DNA of 64,000 nt, taken from assembly GCA_964474905.1 (NCBI GenBank), contig CAYYUP010000015.1, forward strand, positions 35,328 through 99,327, given 5' to 3'. The stretch is from JADJRG01 sp964474905. Its GTDB lineage: Bacteria > Myxococcota_A > Polyangia > Nannocystales > Nannocystaceae. The notes below the pieces were generated by a model. That model searched no databases. It was not told the origin of the DNA and was given only the letters and a program-made list of their open reading frames with translations. Numbering within the stretch: position 1 is the first letter of the stretch; every line of letters starts with the position of its first letter. Both the position numbers and the translations under genes were made by a program. Shown one piece after another: positions 19,329 to 26,773 of this stretch.

Positions 19329-19985
19329 TCAAGTGGTGGAGCCGGTTGAACCGGAGGAGCCGGTCGAGCCGGAGGTGCTCGTGGTCGAGCCGGAGGAGGT
19401 TGATGTGCCGGTTGTCGTGCCCGTGGTCGAGCCCTGAGTGGTGCTCGTGGAGGTCGACGATGTGCCGGTCGATGTGCCGGTTGTTGTGCCGGAGGAGGTT
19501 GTTGTGCCGGNNNNNNNNNNNNNNNNNNNNNNNNNNNNNNNNNNNNNNNNNNNNNNNNNNNNNNNNNNNNNNNNNNNNNNNNNNNNNNNNNNNNNNNNNN
19601 NNNNNNNNNNGGTTGTTGTGCCGGAGGAGGTTGTTGTGCCGGTGCTGGTGGTTGGTCCGGTGGATGTGCCGGTGGCCGAGGCGGTGCCCGTGGAGGTGGG
19701 GCCGGTGCCGGTGCCCATCGATGCGCTGCCGGTCGGTGCGGTCGCGCTGATGCCGGGTAGTGAGATTTTGCAGGCGCCGAGGGAGTCGTCGACGTTGGAG
19801 CCCTCACGGTGGCAGCAGCCGTCGCTTTCGCAGCTGTAGCCGGCGGGGCAGGAGGCGGCGCCGTCGGGCTCGCAGGAGAAGAGCACGTCGCCTTGGGGGG
19901 CGTTAAAGCAGGCGCCTAGGCCAAGCCCGAGCCCGCCTGCGATTGCCAGGAGTTGCAGGGCGCCGGCTGGCGATCTGCGGATCAA
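19329..19985 (-). CDS. Lipoprotein with Thr/Ser/Gly repeat tail, interrupted by assembly gap
   Basis: The TTG at 19985 overlaps the stop of the upstream membrane protein gene (TTGA), giving a signal peptide that ends in lipobox LGAC (Cys26). A small Cys-rich domain follows (FSCEPDGAASCPAGYSCESD, then GCCHREG), and then a long Thr/Ser/Gly repeat tail (GTTTSSGTTT units) to the C-terminus. The run of N falls within this tail, so the real length is unknown. The reading frame is in phase on both sides if the gap is taken as 100 bases, but that length is a placeholder. Confidence 0.65.
   Translation of the reverse strand: MIRRSPAGALQLLAIAGGLGLGLGACFNAPQGDVLFSCEPDGAASCPAGYSCESDGCCHREGSNVDDSLGACKISLPGISATAPTGSASMGTGTGPTSTGTASATGTSTGPTTSTGTTTSSGTTTXXXXXXXXXXXXXXXXXXXXXXXXXXXXXXXXXXGTTTSSGTTTGTSTGTSSTSTSTTQGSTTGTTTGTSTSSGSTTSTSGSTGSSGSTGSTT
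19511..19610. other. Assembly gap of 100 N
   Basis: Exactly 100 N replace sequence inside a repeat whose flanks on both sides are ggttgttgtgccgg. A round number of N is a standard scaffold placeholder, and the repeat is the likely reason that assembly failed here. Confidence 0.97.
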
Positions 19986-20764
19986 AAGCGGACCTCGAGG
20001 CCGCCGCCTGTGGGTCGGATCTGGGCGCGCTTCGACGCCTTTTTTGAGCGCTTGCGGTCGACGATAAAGAGCGAGACGCCGGCTACCAAGGTGATGCCCG
20101 CACCGATGAGAAAGCCGCGGGCGATCCCGGCCTGCCTGGCGCCGGTGTCGAGCAGGTCTTGGTACTCGGCCTGCTTGTCTTCGTAGAGGAAGGCGCCGCC
20201 GCTCTCGATGTCGATCGTGCTGACGATCCGCAGGGCGCGAGCCTCTTGGACCTCGGCGAGTCCTGAGAAGACGCCGCCCGTGCTCGCCAGCGTGAACGCC
20301 CCGAACATCGTCCACCAGGCGGCGCGCTGCATGGGCCGCAGGCGCTCGGGGACGTCGTTCGAGGTATTTTCGAGGAGAGCGGTGCCCTCTAGATCGGCGC
20401 GGGCTCGGCTGGCCTCGGGATCTTTGCTCGAGATGACATTGCCGCCGATGCCCGCGGAACTCTCTGGCTCATCGGTCTCGAGCGTGAGCTCGGGGTTGGG
20501 CTCAGATGTTGCGGTGTCGCTGTCGGTCGGTGTTGGCTCGGCGGCGCCGGGATTGGTGGACTCGGTGCTGGCAGGTTTGGCGTCAGCGGGCGTGGTTGCG
20601 ATGGGCTCGGTGCGGCTGCTGCCCGCGTTGGCGGTGTCGCTTGGCTCTGTGCTGGAGCCGGGCGGAGATGCCGCGAGCGCGGGCCCTCCGAGCAGACTCA
20701 GAGCGAGGGTCAGGCACAGGCCCTGGCGTGTGATCAGCGACCTGTGGACGGCTTTCAGGGACAT
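19982..20764 (-). CDS. Exported or membrane protein with Thr/Pro/Ser-rich linker
   Basis: The 260-residue protein has an N-terminal signal peptide (LCLTLALSLLGGPALAA), a disordered Ser/Thr/Pro/Glu linker of about 100 residues, and a C-terminal part with two hydrophobic segments (TMFGAFTLASTGGVFSGL and GFLIGAGITLVAGVSLFIV) separated by an acidic helical region, ending in a basic tail KRSKKASKRAQIRP. No family was recognised. It is translationally coupled to the gapped lipoprotein downstream, so the two probably act in the same envelope process. Confidence 0.6.
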   Translation of the reverse strand: MSLKAVHRSLITRQGLCLTLALSLLGGPALAASPPGSSTEPSDTANAGSSRTEPIATTPADAKPASTESTNPGAAEPTPTDSDTATSEPNPELTLETDEPESSAGIGGNVISSKDPEASRARADLEGTALLENTSNDVPERLRPMQRAAWWTMFGAFTLASTGGVFSGLAEVQEARALRIVSTIDIESGGAFLYEDKQAEYQDLLDTGARQAGIARGFLIGAGITLVAGVSLFIVDRKRSKKASKRAQIRPTGGGLEVRF

Positions 20765-21235
20765 CGACGTCCGGATTGTAATCGTGTGGAGGTCGCTCGG
20801 CTAGCGTTGCGCCTGCGCTCTGGCGATGCTGCTCATCATCTTGCGTGACTTTGGCCACGGCCTTGCGGACGGCGCCGATCTGAGCCTCGGGGGGTGCTCC
20901 GACAGGACCCCGCCTCGCTCGGGTTTGTGGCTTGAATTCCTTGCGGGGCGACGGGTGCTCCGATCGACAGAGCGCTGACAGGTGAGTGTGTCGGCACGCT
21001 TTGTAGCTCAAGGGTCGCGAACTTCGATGGGTACCCGCCGAGCATCGCGTGCCTCGGTTGAACGTTGCACACTTGTGCATGTTGGTTCTTGGAAGGTGAG
21101 AGATATCGTCGGCTCAACATTTTTAGAGAAGCGAAGCCGCCTCGGTGCAGGAAAAGTCATGCCTCTTGGTCGTGACTTGGGCTCCCCGCGAGCGGATTGA
21201 CACGCTCTCGTTCTCTCATTTAGCGTGCGCGCACA
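20765..21235. other. Long divergent intergenic region
   Basis: This stretch of about 470 bases separates two divergent genes. It has minus-strand frames of 60-95 codons with no recognised motif. I see no RNA gene. The part nearest the right-hand gene holds a promoter-like sequence, listed separately. Confidence 0.4.
21197..21226 (+). promoter_or_regulatory. Possible promoter of VCBS lipoprotein gene
   Basis: A perfect TTGACA at 21197-21202 is followed after 17-18 bases by the weak -10 candidate TTAGCG/TAGCGT. The start codon is only 10 bases further on and has no ribosome binding site, so the mRNA might be nearly leaderless. Confidence 0.35.
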
Positions 21236-23251
21236 ATGCGACGACTTCTCCGCCCCATCATGTCACTTTGCGTACTCGCGGCCTGTGGTGATGACACAAC
21301 ATCAAGCGGCAGCGAGGCTGGCAGCGATACTAACGTCGATACCAGCACCGGGTCCACAGATACAGCTTCGACCTCGGGCTCGGCGAGCGAGAGCATGGGC
21401 ACCACCGACGATTCCGGTACCGACGGCGAGAGCGAAAGCAGCAGCTCCAGCACCGGGTCCGAGACCACATCCGCGACCAGCTCGACGTCCACCTCCTCCA
21501 CCACGACCTCCACAACAACGGGCAGCACCACCGAGGGTCCGCCGCTCTGTGGACCTGTCGATGCGCCGGCAGGAGCGATCGCCATCGATCCAGAGTGTGA
21601 GGGCACAGAGGTCGAAGAGGTCGTCGATCCCTGGAACTTCAGCGTTGAGTGGCAGTACAAATCGGTCGGTAACGGAGTGATTGTGATGCCCGCGGTCGGC
21701 AATCTCACCGACGATAACAATGACGGTGTTATCGATGTCGACGATATCCCCGATATCGCCGTCAATACCTGGACTGAGGGGGCCCTTGTCGCTCTGCACG
21801 GCGATGGCAGCGGCGAGATTTTCAAGCTCATGGGGATCAATGGTGGCACCGGCCCTGCGATCGCCGATGTCGACAGTGATGGCATCCCAGAGATCGTGAC
21901 GCTCAATGCACAGTCCAAGGCGATCGCCGTAGACGGCACGGGCACGATCGAGTGGACCTCGCCGGTTCTCTCTGGGCTCAGCTATTACCCTCAGATCACC
22001 GTCGCCGATCTCGATGAGGACGGCGACGTCGAGGTCATCGTGGATGTGCATATTCTCGACGGCTCGACCGGAGCGATGGTCGCACAGATGAATGCCACGG
22101 GCCCCTACCGTACGCCAATCGTCGCCGACCTCGACCTGGACGGCTCCAAAGAGATCATCCTGCACAGCGGCGTATTTTCGAGTTCGGGCACAAACCTCTG
22201 GACCATCCCCGGCAGCGGCGATGCGGCCTTTGCCGCGGTCGCCAACATCGATGACGATCCCGAGGCCGAAGTGTTTGTCAATTACGGCAGTAAGCTCTAT
22301 GTGCACGAACACGATGGCACGCTGATCGGTAGCTACCCGATCCCCAATAACAGCAACCTCTCGGGTCCTCCCTGTATGGCCGACTTCGACGGCGACGGAG
22401 AGGTCGAGATCGGGGTCCCGGCCGGCGCCAAATTCAACATGATGGAGACCGACGGCACCCTGATCTGGCAAGCGGCGATCAATGATGGCTCGGGGGCTGC
22501 GGGCTGCTCTGGCTACGATGTCAACGGTGACGGCACTTACGAGGTCATGTTTGCCGATCAAGACGCCCTGCGGATCTACGACGGTCCGAGTGGCGCAGTC
22601 GTCTATGTCAACAATACCCACTCGTCGGGCACCGTGTGGGAGTACCCGGTGGTTGCGGACGTCGATAAAGATGGCTCCGGCGAGATCATCATCGCCTCCA
22701 ACGGAAGCCAAAGGGGGGTCACCGTGTTCGGGCACGGCGGCGACGGTTGGGCTGCAGCGGGGCCAACCTGGCCGGTGCACGACTTTGCGGTCACAAATGT
22801 CAACCCTGACGGCTCGGTGCCGCAGTCGCCTGAGCCCTCCTGGGAGAAGCTCAACGTCTTTCGCGCCCGACCGGTGGTCGACGATCCTGCGCTCCCAGAT
22901 CTTCTTGTAGAGATTCTTGAGGCTTGCGTGGATTGTGACACCGAGGTCTATGTCAGCTACCAGGTGTGTAACCAAGGTGACCTCGATGTCGACGCTGGCA
23001 CCCCGTTGACGCTCTTTGCTCTCGCCGAGGGCGTCGAGGTTGTCGTCGAGAGCACGAGCCTTGTGGCCCTAGCGAAGGGCGAGTGCTTGGCGGCCGATTC
23101 CTTTGTCTTTGCCCCCGAGCTTATCGTCGACGGCCCGGTCGTGCTTCGCCTGTATGACGATGGCAATGGCACGGAGCCCGAGATCGAGTGCAACCTCGAG
23201 AATGATCAGGATACCGCGGACCTGACTGCTTGCAACAACATCCCCGGCTGA
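21236..23251 (+). CDS. FG-GAP/VCBS-repeat lipoprotein
   Basis: The signal peptide ends in lipobox LAAC (Cys17) and is followed by a Ser/Thr/Gly/Asp linker of about 80 residues. The main part is a beta-propeller of FG-GAP/VCBS-type repeats with calcium-loop-like motifs such as DLDEDGDVEVIVD, DLDLDGSKEIILH, DFDGDGEVEIGVP, DVNGDGTYEVMF and DVDKDGSGEIIIAS. The C-terminal 120 residues (PDLLVEILEACVDCDTEVYV, then YQVCNQGDLDVDAGTPLTLF) look like a CARDB-type beta sandwich. It is expected on the cell surface, perhaps binding ligands or other proteins. A strong hairpin follows the stop. Confidence 0.8.
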   Translation: MRRLLRPIMSLCVLAACGDDTTSSGSEAGSDTNVDTSTGSTDTASTSGSASESMGTTDDSGTDGESESSSSSTGSETTSATSSTSTSSTTTSTTTGSTTEGPPLCGPVDAPAGAIAIDPECEGTEVEEVVDPWNFSVEWQYKSVGNGVIVMPAVGNLTDDNNDGVIDVDDIPDIAVNTWTEGALVALHGDGSGEIFKLMGINGGTGPAIADVDSDGIPEIVTLNAQSKAIAVDGTGTIEWTSPVLSGLSYYPQITVADLDEDGDVEVIVDVHILDGSTGAMVAQMNATGPYRTPIVADLDLDGSKEIILHSGVFSSSGTNLWTIPGSGDAAFAAVANIDDDPEAEVFVNYGSKLYVHEHDGTLIGSYPIPNNSNLSGPPCMADFDGDGEVEIGVPAGAKFNMMETDGTLIWQAAINDGSGAAGCSGYDVNGDGTYEVMFADQDALRIYDGPSGAVVYVNNTHSSGTVWEYPVVADVDKDGSGEIIIASNGSQRGVTVFGHGGDGWAAAGPTWPVHDFAVTNVNPDGSVPQSPEPSWEKLNVFRARPVVDDPALPDLLVEILEACVDCDTEVYVSYQVCNQGDLDVDAGTPLTLFALAEGVEVVVESTSLVALAKGECLAADSFVFAPELIVDGPVVLRLYDDGNGTEPEIECNLENDQDTADLTACNNIPG

Positions 23252-23261
23252 GCGGGTAAAG

Positions 23262-23303
23262 GATCGTTGTGCCGGGTGTGCATGCATACCCGGCACAATG
23301 ATC
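23262..23303 (+). terminator. Strong hairpin after VCBS lipoprotein gene
   Basis: The arms GATCGTTGTGCCGGGT and ACCCGGCACAATGATC can form a 16-bp stem with one G-U pair around a 10-base loop that itself contains TGCATGCA. It starts 10 bases after the stop codon. There is no T run, so it may act as a terminator, or protect the 3' end of the mRNA. Confidence 0.55.
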
Positions 23304-23550
23304 TACATTGATGGCGTGAATGTCCTGATGATCGGATTCGCGACTTCCGCAGCGTAGAGTATTGAGCCGCGGGGGACCGAAGACGCTCGATCGTTCGGTA
23401 TCGTAACTTGTGTAACGCGATCGAGTCGCGAGCGCGACTGAGCAATTGGAGGGGGGGCGCGCGTTATTCGGGGCATCAGGGATGCAGGCGTGACCCCTCT
23501 GTACGAGCGCCTAGGATTTGGGTAGATTTCCCCTGGCAGGAATACGTCTG

Positions 23551-24678
23551 ATGCTGCAAATAATCATCAATTTTCTCCGCAAACTGCTCGGCATGTTCTC
23601 GGCGAGTGACACAAGTTCGCAGCCAGCCCTTTCACAGGCAGACCAGGCCAAGAAAAGCGTCAAAGGCCTGGAAAACGTGACTGCCGAAAACATCCGCGTC
23701 TCAAGTGGCGACGTGATACGCCGCGTAGAGGGTGCAGCGCTTATCCGCGACGAGGATGATGGCGAGATGCTGTGGGTGAGCGAGGTCAGTCTCGAGGTCA
23801 CACCACAGCAATACGCCGACGATTTTGGCCCCCTGGGTGGGCCCGACGATCTCGACAAGTTCTTGTTTCACGAGACCGAGATCAACATCGTGATGTCGGG
23901 GGATGCGGAGGAGGCCGAGGCCAAGTGCCAAGAGTTCGGATATGCACATATGGGGCAGTTTTTTCGCGTTCGCGGGACTCTGCTCAAGCACAAGGGCTCG
24001 GGCACTGGGCCCTTGCTCGAGGACTTTGTGTTCTCCAGCGAAGATGTCATGCGCGCGGCGATGGGCGGCGCGCATCTGCGCCAGCAGCATATATCGGCCG
24101 GGGCGATCGCAGCCAACCCTGAGCTGCTTGCCCCTGTTGACGGCGTGGACCTGGATACCTTTGCCAAGATCTCAGCGCAATGTGCCTCGGGTCTCTCACA
24201 GGATCAAATGACTGCGCTTCTCGCTGAGCACAACCTCGACGCGACGAAATGGCAGGCGATCAACGCTGAGTGGACCGATCGCATGGCCAAAGACACGAGC
24301 TTCACTATCACCAATGCCTACGGGAAGGCCTTTGGGGCTGCCGGGGCAGGGCAGTACGGGGCTGCTGGGGCTGCTGGGGCCACCGCGATGGGCACGACGG
24401 GCGCTGCGGGTGGCGATGAGCCAGTCAGCTTTGACCGCTATTGCGAGATCCAAGGGGCCCAGACGGCGTGGTCTGCCAGCGGCCAAGATGTCAACGCGAT
24501 GCTCAAGCAGGTATTTGAGATGACGGCGCTCGATTGGTCCACCATGAGCATGTGGTGGATGCAAAAGATGCAGAGTGATCCCAGCCTCTTTGGCAAGCAC
24601 AGCGAGTTGTGCGAGAAGTACGAAAAGCAGTACGGCGCCGGCGGCATGGCGGGTGCCGACGACGACCTTGATTTTTAG
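23551..24678 (+). CDS. Unknown protein with duplicated helical domain (cassette gene 1)
   Basis: This 375-residue protein begins with a short hydrophobic/basic helix (MLQIIINFLRKLLGMF) that may bind a membrane. A central beta-containing domain follows (residues about 40-165), then two copies of a helical domain of about 65 residues: one starting VDLDTFAKISAQCASG and ending MAKDTSFTITNAYGKAF, the other starting VSFDRYCEIQGAQTAW and ending MQSDPSLFGKHSELCEKYEK. A Gly/Ala stretch links them. The domain recalls a DUF6620-type family, but I could not check this. The ATG at 23551 has AGGA 10 bases upstream; a TTG at 23518 is less likely. The next gene starts 11 bases after its stop, so it heads a three-gene cassette. 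Confidence 0.65.
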   Translation: MLQIIINFLRKLLGMFSASDTSSQPALSQADQAKKSVKGLENVTAENIRVSSGDVIRRVEGAALIRDEDDGEMLWVSEVSLEVTPQQYADDFGPLGGPDDLDKFLFHETEINIVMSGDAEEAEAKCQEFGYAHMGQFFRVRGTLLKHKGSGTGPLLEDFVFSSEDVMRAAMGGAHLRQQHISAGAIAANPELLAPVDGVDLDTFAKISAQCASGLSQDQMTALLAEHNLDATKWQAINAEWTDRMAKDTSFTITNAYGKAFGAAGAGQYGAAGAAGATAMGTTGAAGGDEPVSFDRYCEIQGAQTAWSASGQDVNAMLKQVFEMTALDWSTMSMWWMQKMQSDPSLFGKHSELCEKYEKQYGAGGMAGADDDLDF

Positions 24679-24689
24679 GATTGGCGGCG

Positions 24690-25256
24690 ATGCAAGGGAT
24701 CCTCGATCACTTCGAGTTCACGCTCAAAAACCAAGTGGCAGAGCTTCAGAATGCGGCCAAGTCGTCGGCTCCTGGTGGGGTCGGCGATTGGGAGGATATC
24801 GTTGCCCACTTTGGGATCGCAGCGATTGCACGGGTGGAGCGCGTCAAGCAGGCGGGTATTCGGGGTCACCATCGCGGTGCTTTTTCCGAGGAGTTCGAGG
24901 CGGTCATGGGCGCGCTTGCGGTCCAAGCGGGCGGCGTTCTCCAGCAGTTGGACCGCCTGTACGGGCCTGCGATCACCAGTAGCGCACGCTTTGCCGAACT
25001 CGTTCGCATGGTCCAGGCCCTCGCCAAGGAGCAGCGCGAAGCCTACGAGGATGCGATCAGGCCGCGCACGGGCACGAGTGGTCTTGCGAGCATTTTTGCT
25101 AACGCCTCGGCCACCTCCAGGCTAACGCCCTGGGCCAACCTCGAGTACGACCCACAGCTGACGCTCTCGTGCCCGAGCTGTGGTTCGCCCCAGCGGACCC
25201 GATTGATCTTCGACTGTGAGTACTGTGGCTCAAGCCTTTTTGTGCCGCAAACCTGA
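24690..25256 (+). CDS. Helical protein with C-terminal zinc ribbon (cassette gene 2)
   Basis: This 188-residue protein has an N-terminal helical domain of about 140 residues (for example VGDWEDIVAHFGIAAIARV) and a C-terminal zinc ribbon with two CxxC pairs, CPSCGS and CEYCGS, 14 residues apart. The ATG at 24690 is preceded by AGGA; a TTG at 24681 would add three residues. It is set between the duplicated-domain protein and a second zinc-ribbon protein with short gaps, so the three are almost surely one transcript. The zinc ribbon could bind nucleic acid or protein; I assign no function. Confidence 0.65.
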   Translation: MQGILDHFEFTLKNQVAELQNAAKSSAPGGVGDWEDIVAHFGIAAIARVERVKQAGIRGHHRGAFSEEFEAVMGALAVQAGGVLQQLDRLYGPAITSSARFAELVRMVQALAKEQREAYEDAIRPRTGTSGLASIFANASATSRLTPWANLEYDPQLTLSCPSCGSPQRTRLIFDCEYCGSSLFVPQT

Positions 25257-25279
25257 TCTAGCCGGACGAGATACGAGCC

Positions 25280-26089
25280 ATGACCCAAGCGCTGAAACAA
25301 CGGTGGAGCGGATTTATCGCCAAGATCCATGGGCGTCTCGATGACATCATGAGGGAGTCTGAGCAGGGCATGCAGGGGCTCTTTGCCCAGCACCCCGACG
25401 ATTTTCTGCCGGTCATCAATGCCATGAGCGGCCTCGATGCCCGTATCCGCGTGCTCGAGAACAAGCTCCAAGATACCTGGGACGAGTTGGTCGAAGCTAA
25501 GTTTTCCAGTGCGGGCATTGTCGATACGGGCCTCGACATGAAGAGCGACGCCAGGCATGCACTCGAATGGAAGTGGGCGGCGTGGAAGGCCCGCATCGCC
25601 GCTGATTTCTACCGTCGGCTGGAGCCCACAGCGAAGGCCGCGGCTGCAGAGCCTGTGCATTGCACCCAGTGCGCCACCCCCATTCCGCGTACTAGCAAGG
25701 TCGCGATGGCAGCGATCACGTGCCCGGCCTGTGGCGCCGTCAGTCAGGTCGCTCCCAGCAAGGAGATGTCTACCTATTACGGCGGAATGCCCGGTGCGTT
25801 TGCGGATGAGCAGACGGTGGGACTGCGCGAGCAAATCGATGCCTTCCGCGAGCAGTGTGACCGGTGGCGACGTGACCGCAGCTGGGCTCCAGAGCCACTA
25901 CAAAACTATGAGCGTTGGGAAGAGATGGAGCGCCACTACTGGGTGACTCGCACCAAGATCGCCTGCGAGCTTGCAGGCAAAGCCTTCGACCAAGAGCTCA
26001 TCGATGCGCGGATGCGGCAGTTTATCAAGTACTCATTGGAGTGTGAGCAGGTGTGGGTCAAGGCCAAGGGTCGCATCGCCGGATCGTAA
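25280..26089 (+). CDS. Helical protein with internal zinc ribbon (cassette gene 3)
   Basis: This 269-residue protein consists of an N-terminal helical part (residues 1-120), a zinc ribbon in the middle with CTQC and CPAC pairs 16 residues apart, and a second helical part with many Trp, Arg and Glu residues (YERWEEMERHYWVTRTKIAC). It differs from the preceding protein in having the ribbon between two helical regions instead of at the end. It starts 23 bases after the preceding stop. The repeated presence of helical domain plus ribbon suggests that the two proteins bind the same kind of partner, perhaps each other or the first cassette protein. Confidence 0.65.
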   Translation: MTQALKQRWSGFIAKIHGRLDDIMRESEQGMQGLFAQHPDDFLPVINAMSGLDARIRVLENKLQDTWDELVEAKFSSAGIVDTGLDMKSDARHALEWKWAAWKARIAADFYRRLEPTAKAAAAEPVHCTQCATPIPRTSKVAMAAITCPACGAVSQVAPSKEMSTYYGGMPGAFADEQTVGLREQIDAFREQCDRWRRDRSWAPEPLQNYERWEEMERHYWVTRTKIACELAGKAFDQELIDARMRQFIKYSLECEQVWVKAKGRIAGS

Positions 26090-26306
26090 GGCTGGGCGCA
26101 AGCGCCGGGCGCGTATTCGATGCTGGAAGGATCAAATTTACTCGCGTGATTTTGACCACGTTCTCCAGAGCAGCGCTTTTCCGCGTCTTGAAGGGGCTAG
26201 CGTCACCTGTCGGAGGGTTCGCCGAGCATCGGGCCTTGGCTCAGTTCGTCCGCCGTTGTATCGCATGCGGGTGCAGGTTCGGGGACGAGTGCATCGGCGA
26301 GCGGGC

Positions 26307-26738
26307 ATGAGTGCGATCCTCGTGCTTGTGCTGCTTGGCGCGGGTCTCCAGTGCGGGCCCAGCGGTAGCAGCCTCGTCGTGCCGGCAGCCGAGGCCTACG
26401 CCGAGACCAGCGAGTTCCCGGGGCGTTGGCGCGGAGAGAGCGACGACTCGCTGGGCTTCCTGGAGATCGAGGCGCTCGGTGAGGTTCGCTACTACGGTCG
26501 CTTTAGCTCCGACGATACGCTCACCAAGTACGTCGCCAACATGACCCAAGAGACAGTTTTGCTCGGCGACGAGAGCGTGCCGGCGAACGTCCTGCGCTTC
26601 ACCTGGCAGGACGGGCGCGGTGGTGTTGGCAGCGGCTGGTTGATGATCGACGAGGGCAGCAGAGCCCTGACTGGCGAGCTGAATTACGGCGATTCGAGGC
26701 GTACCGCCGCGCTCGCCTTTGTTCGCGACGACGGCTGA
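26307..26738 (+). CDS. Small secreted or lipid-anchored protein
   Basis: This 143-residue protein starts MSAILVLVLLGAGLQC, a short signal with a poor lipobox (Cys16). The mature part is a beta-rich single domain with WRGESDDSLGFLEIEALGEV and later a LRFTWQDGRGGVGSGWLMID stretch, looking like a small lipocalin-like or META-like barrel. No family was identified. It lies 217 bases after the zinc-ribbon cassette and need not belong to it. An upstream extension of the frame to 25971 overlaps the previous gene and is not used. Confidence 0.55.
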   Translation: MSAILVLVLLGAGLQCGPSGSSLVVPAAEAYAETSEFPGRWRGESDDSLGFLEIEALGEVRYYGRFSSDDTLTKYVANMTQETVLLGDESVPANVLRFTWQDGRGGVGSGWLMIDEGSRALTGELNYGDSRRTAALAFVRDDG

Positions 26739-26773
26739 GCGGCAGAGCTGCCGGTTGCGCTCAGGGTTGCGGT

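Noticed and set aside
21302..22975. 557-codon minus-strand frame opposite the VCBS lipoprotein
   Set aside because: The sense strand has a signal peptide and repeated calcium-loop motifs; the antisense product is Asp/Arg/Val-rich without motifs and mirrors the repeats.
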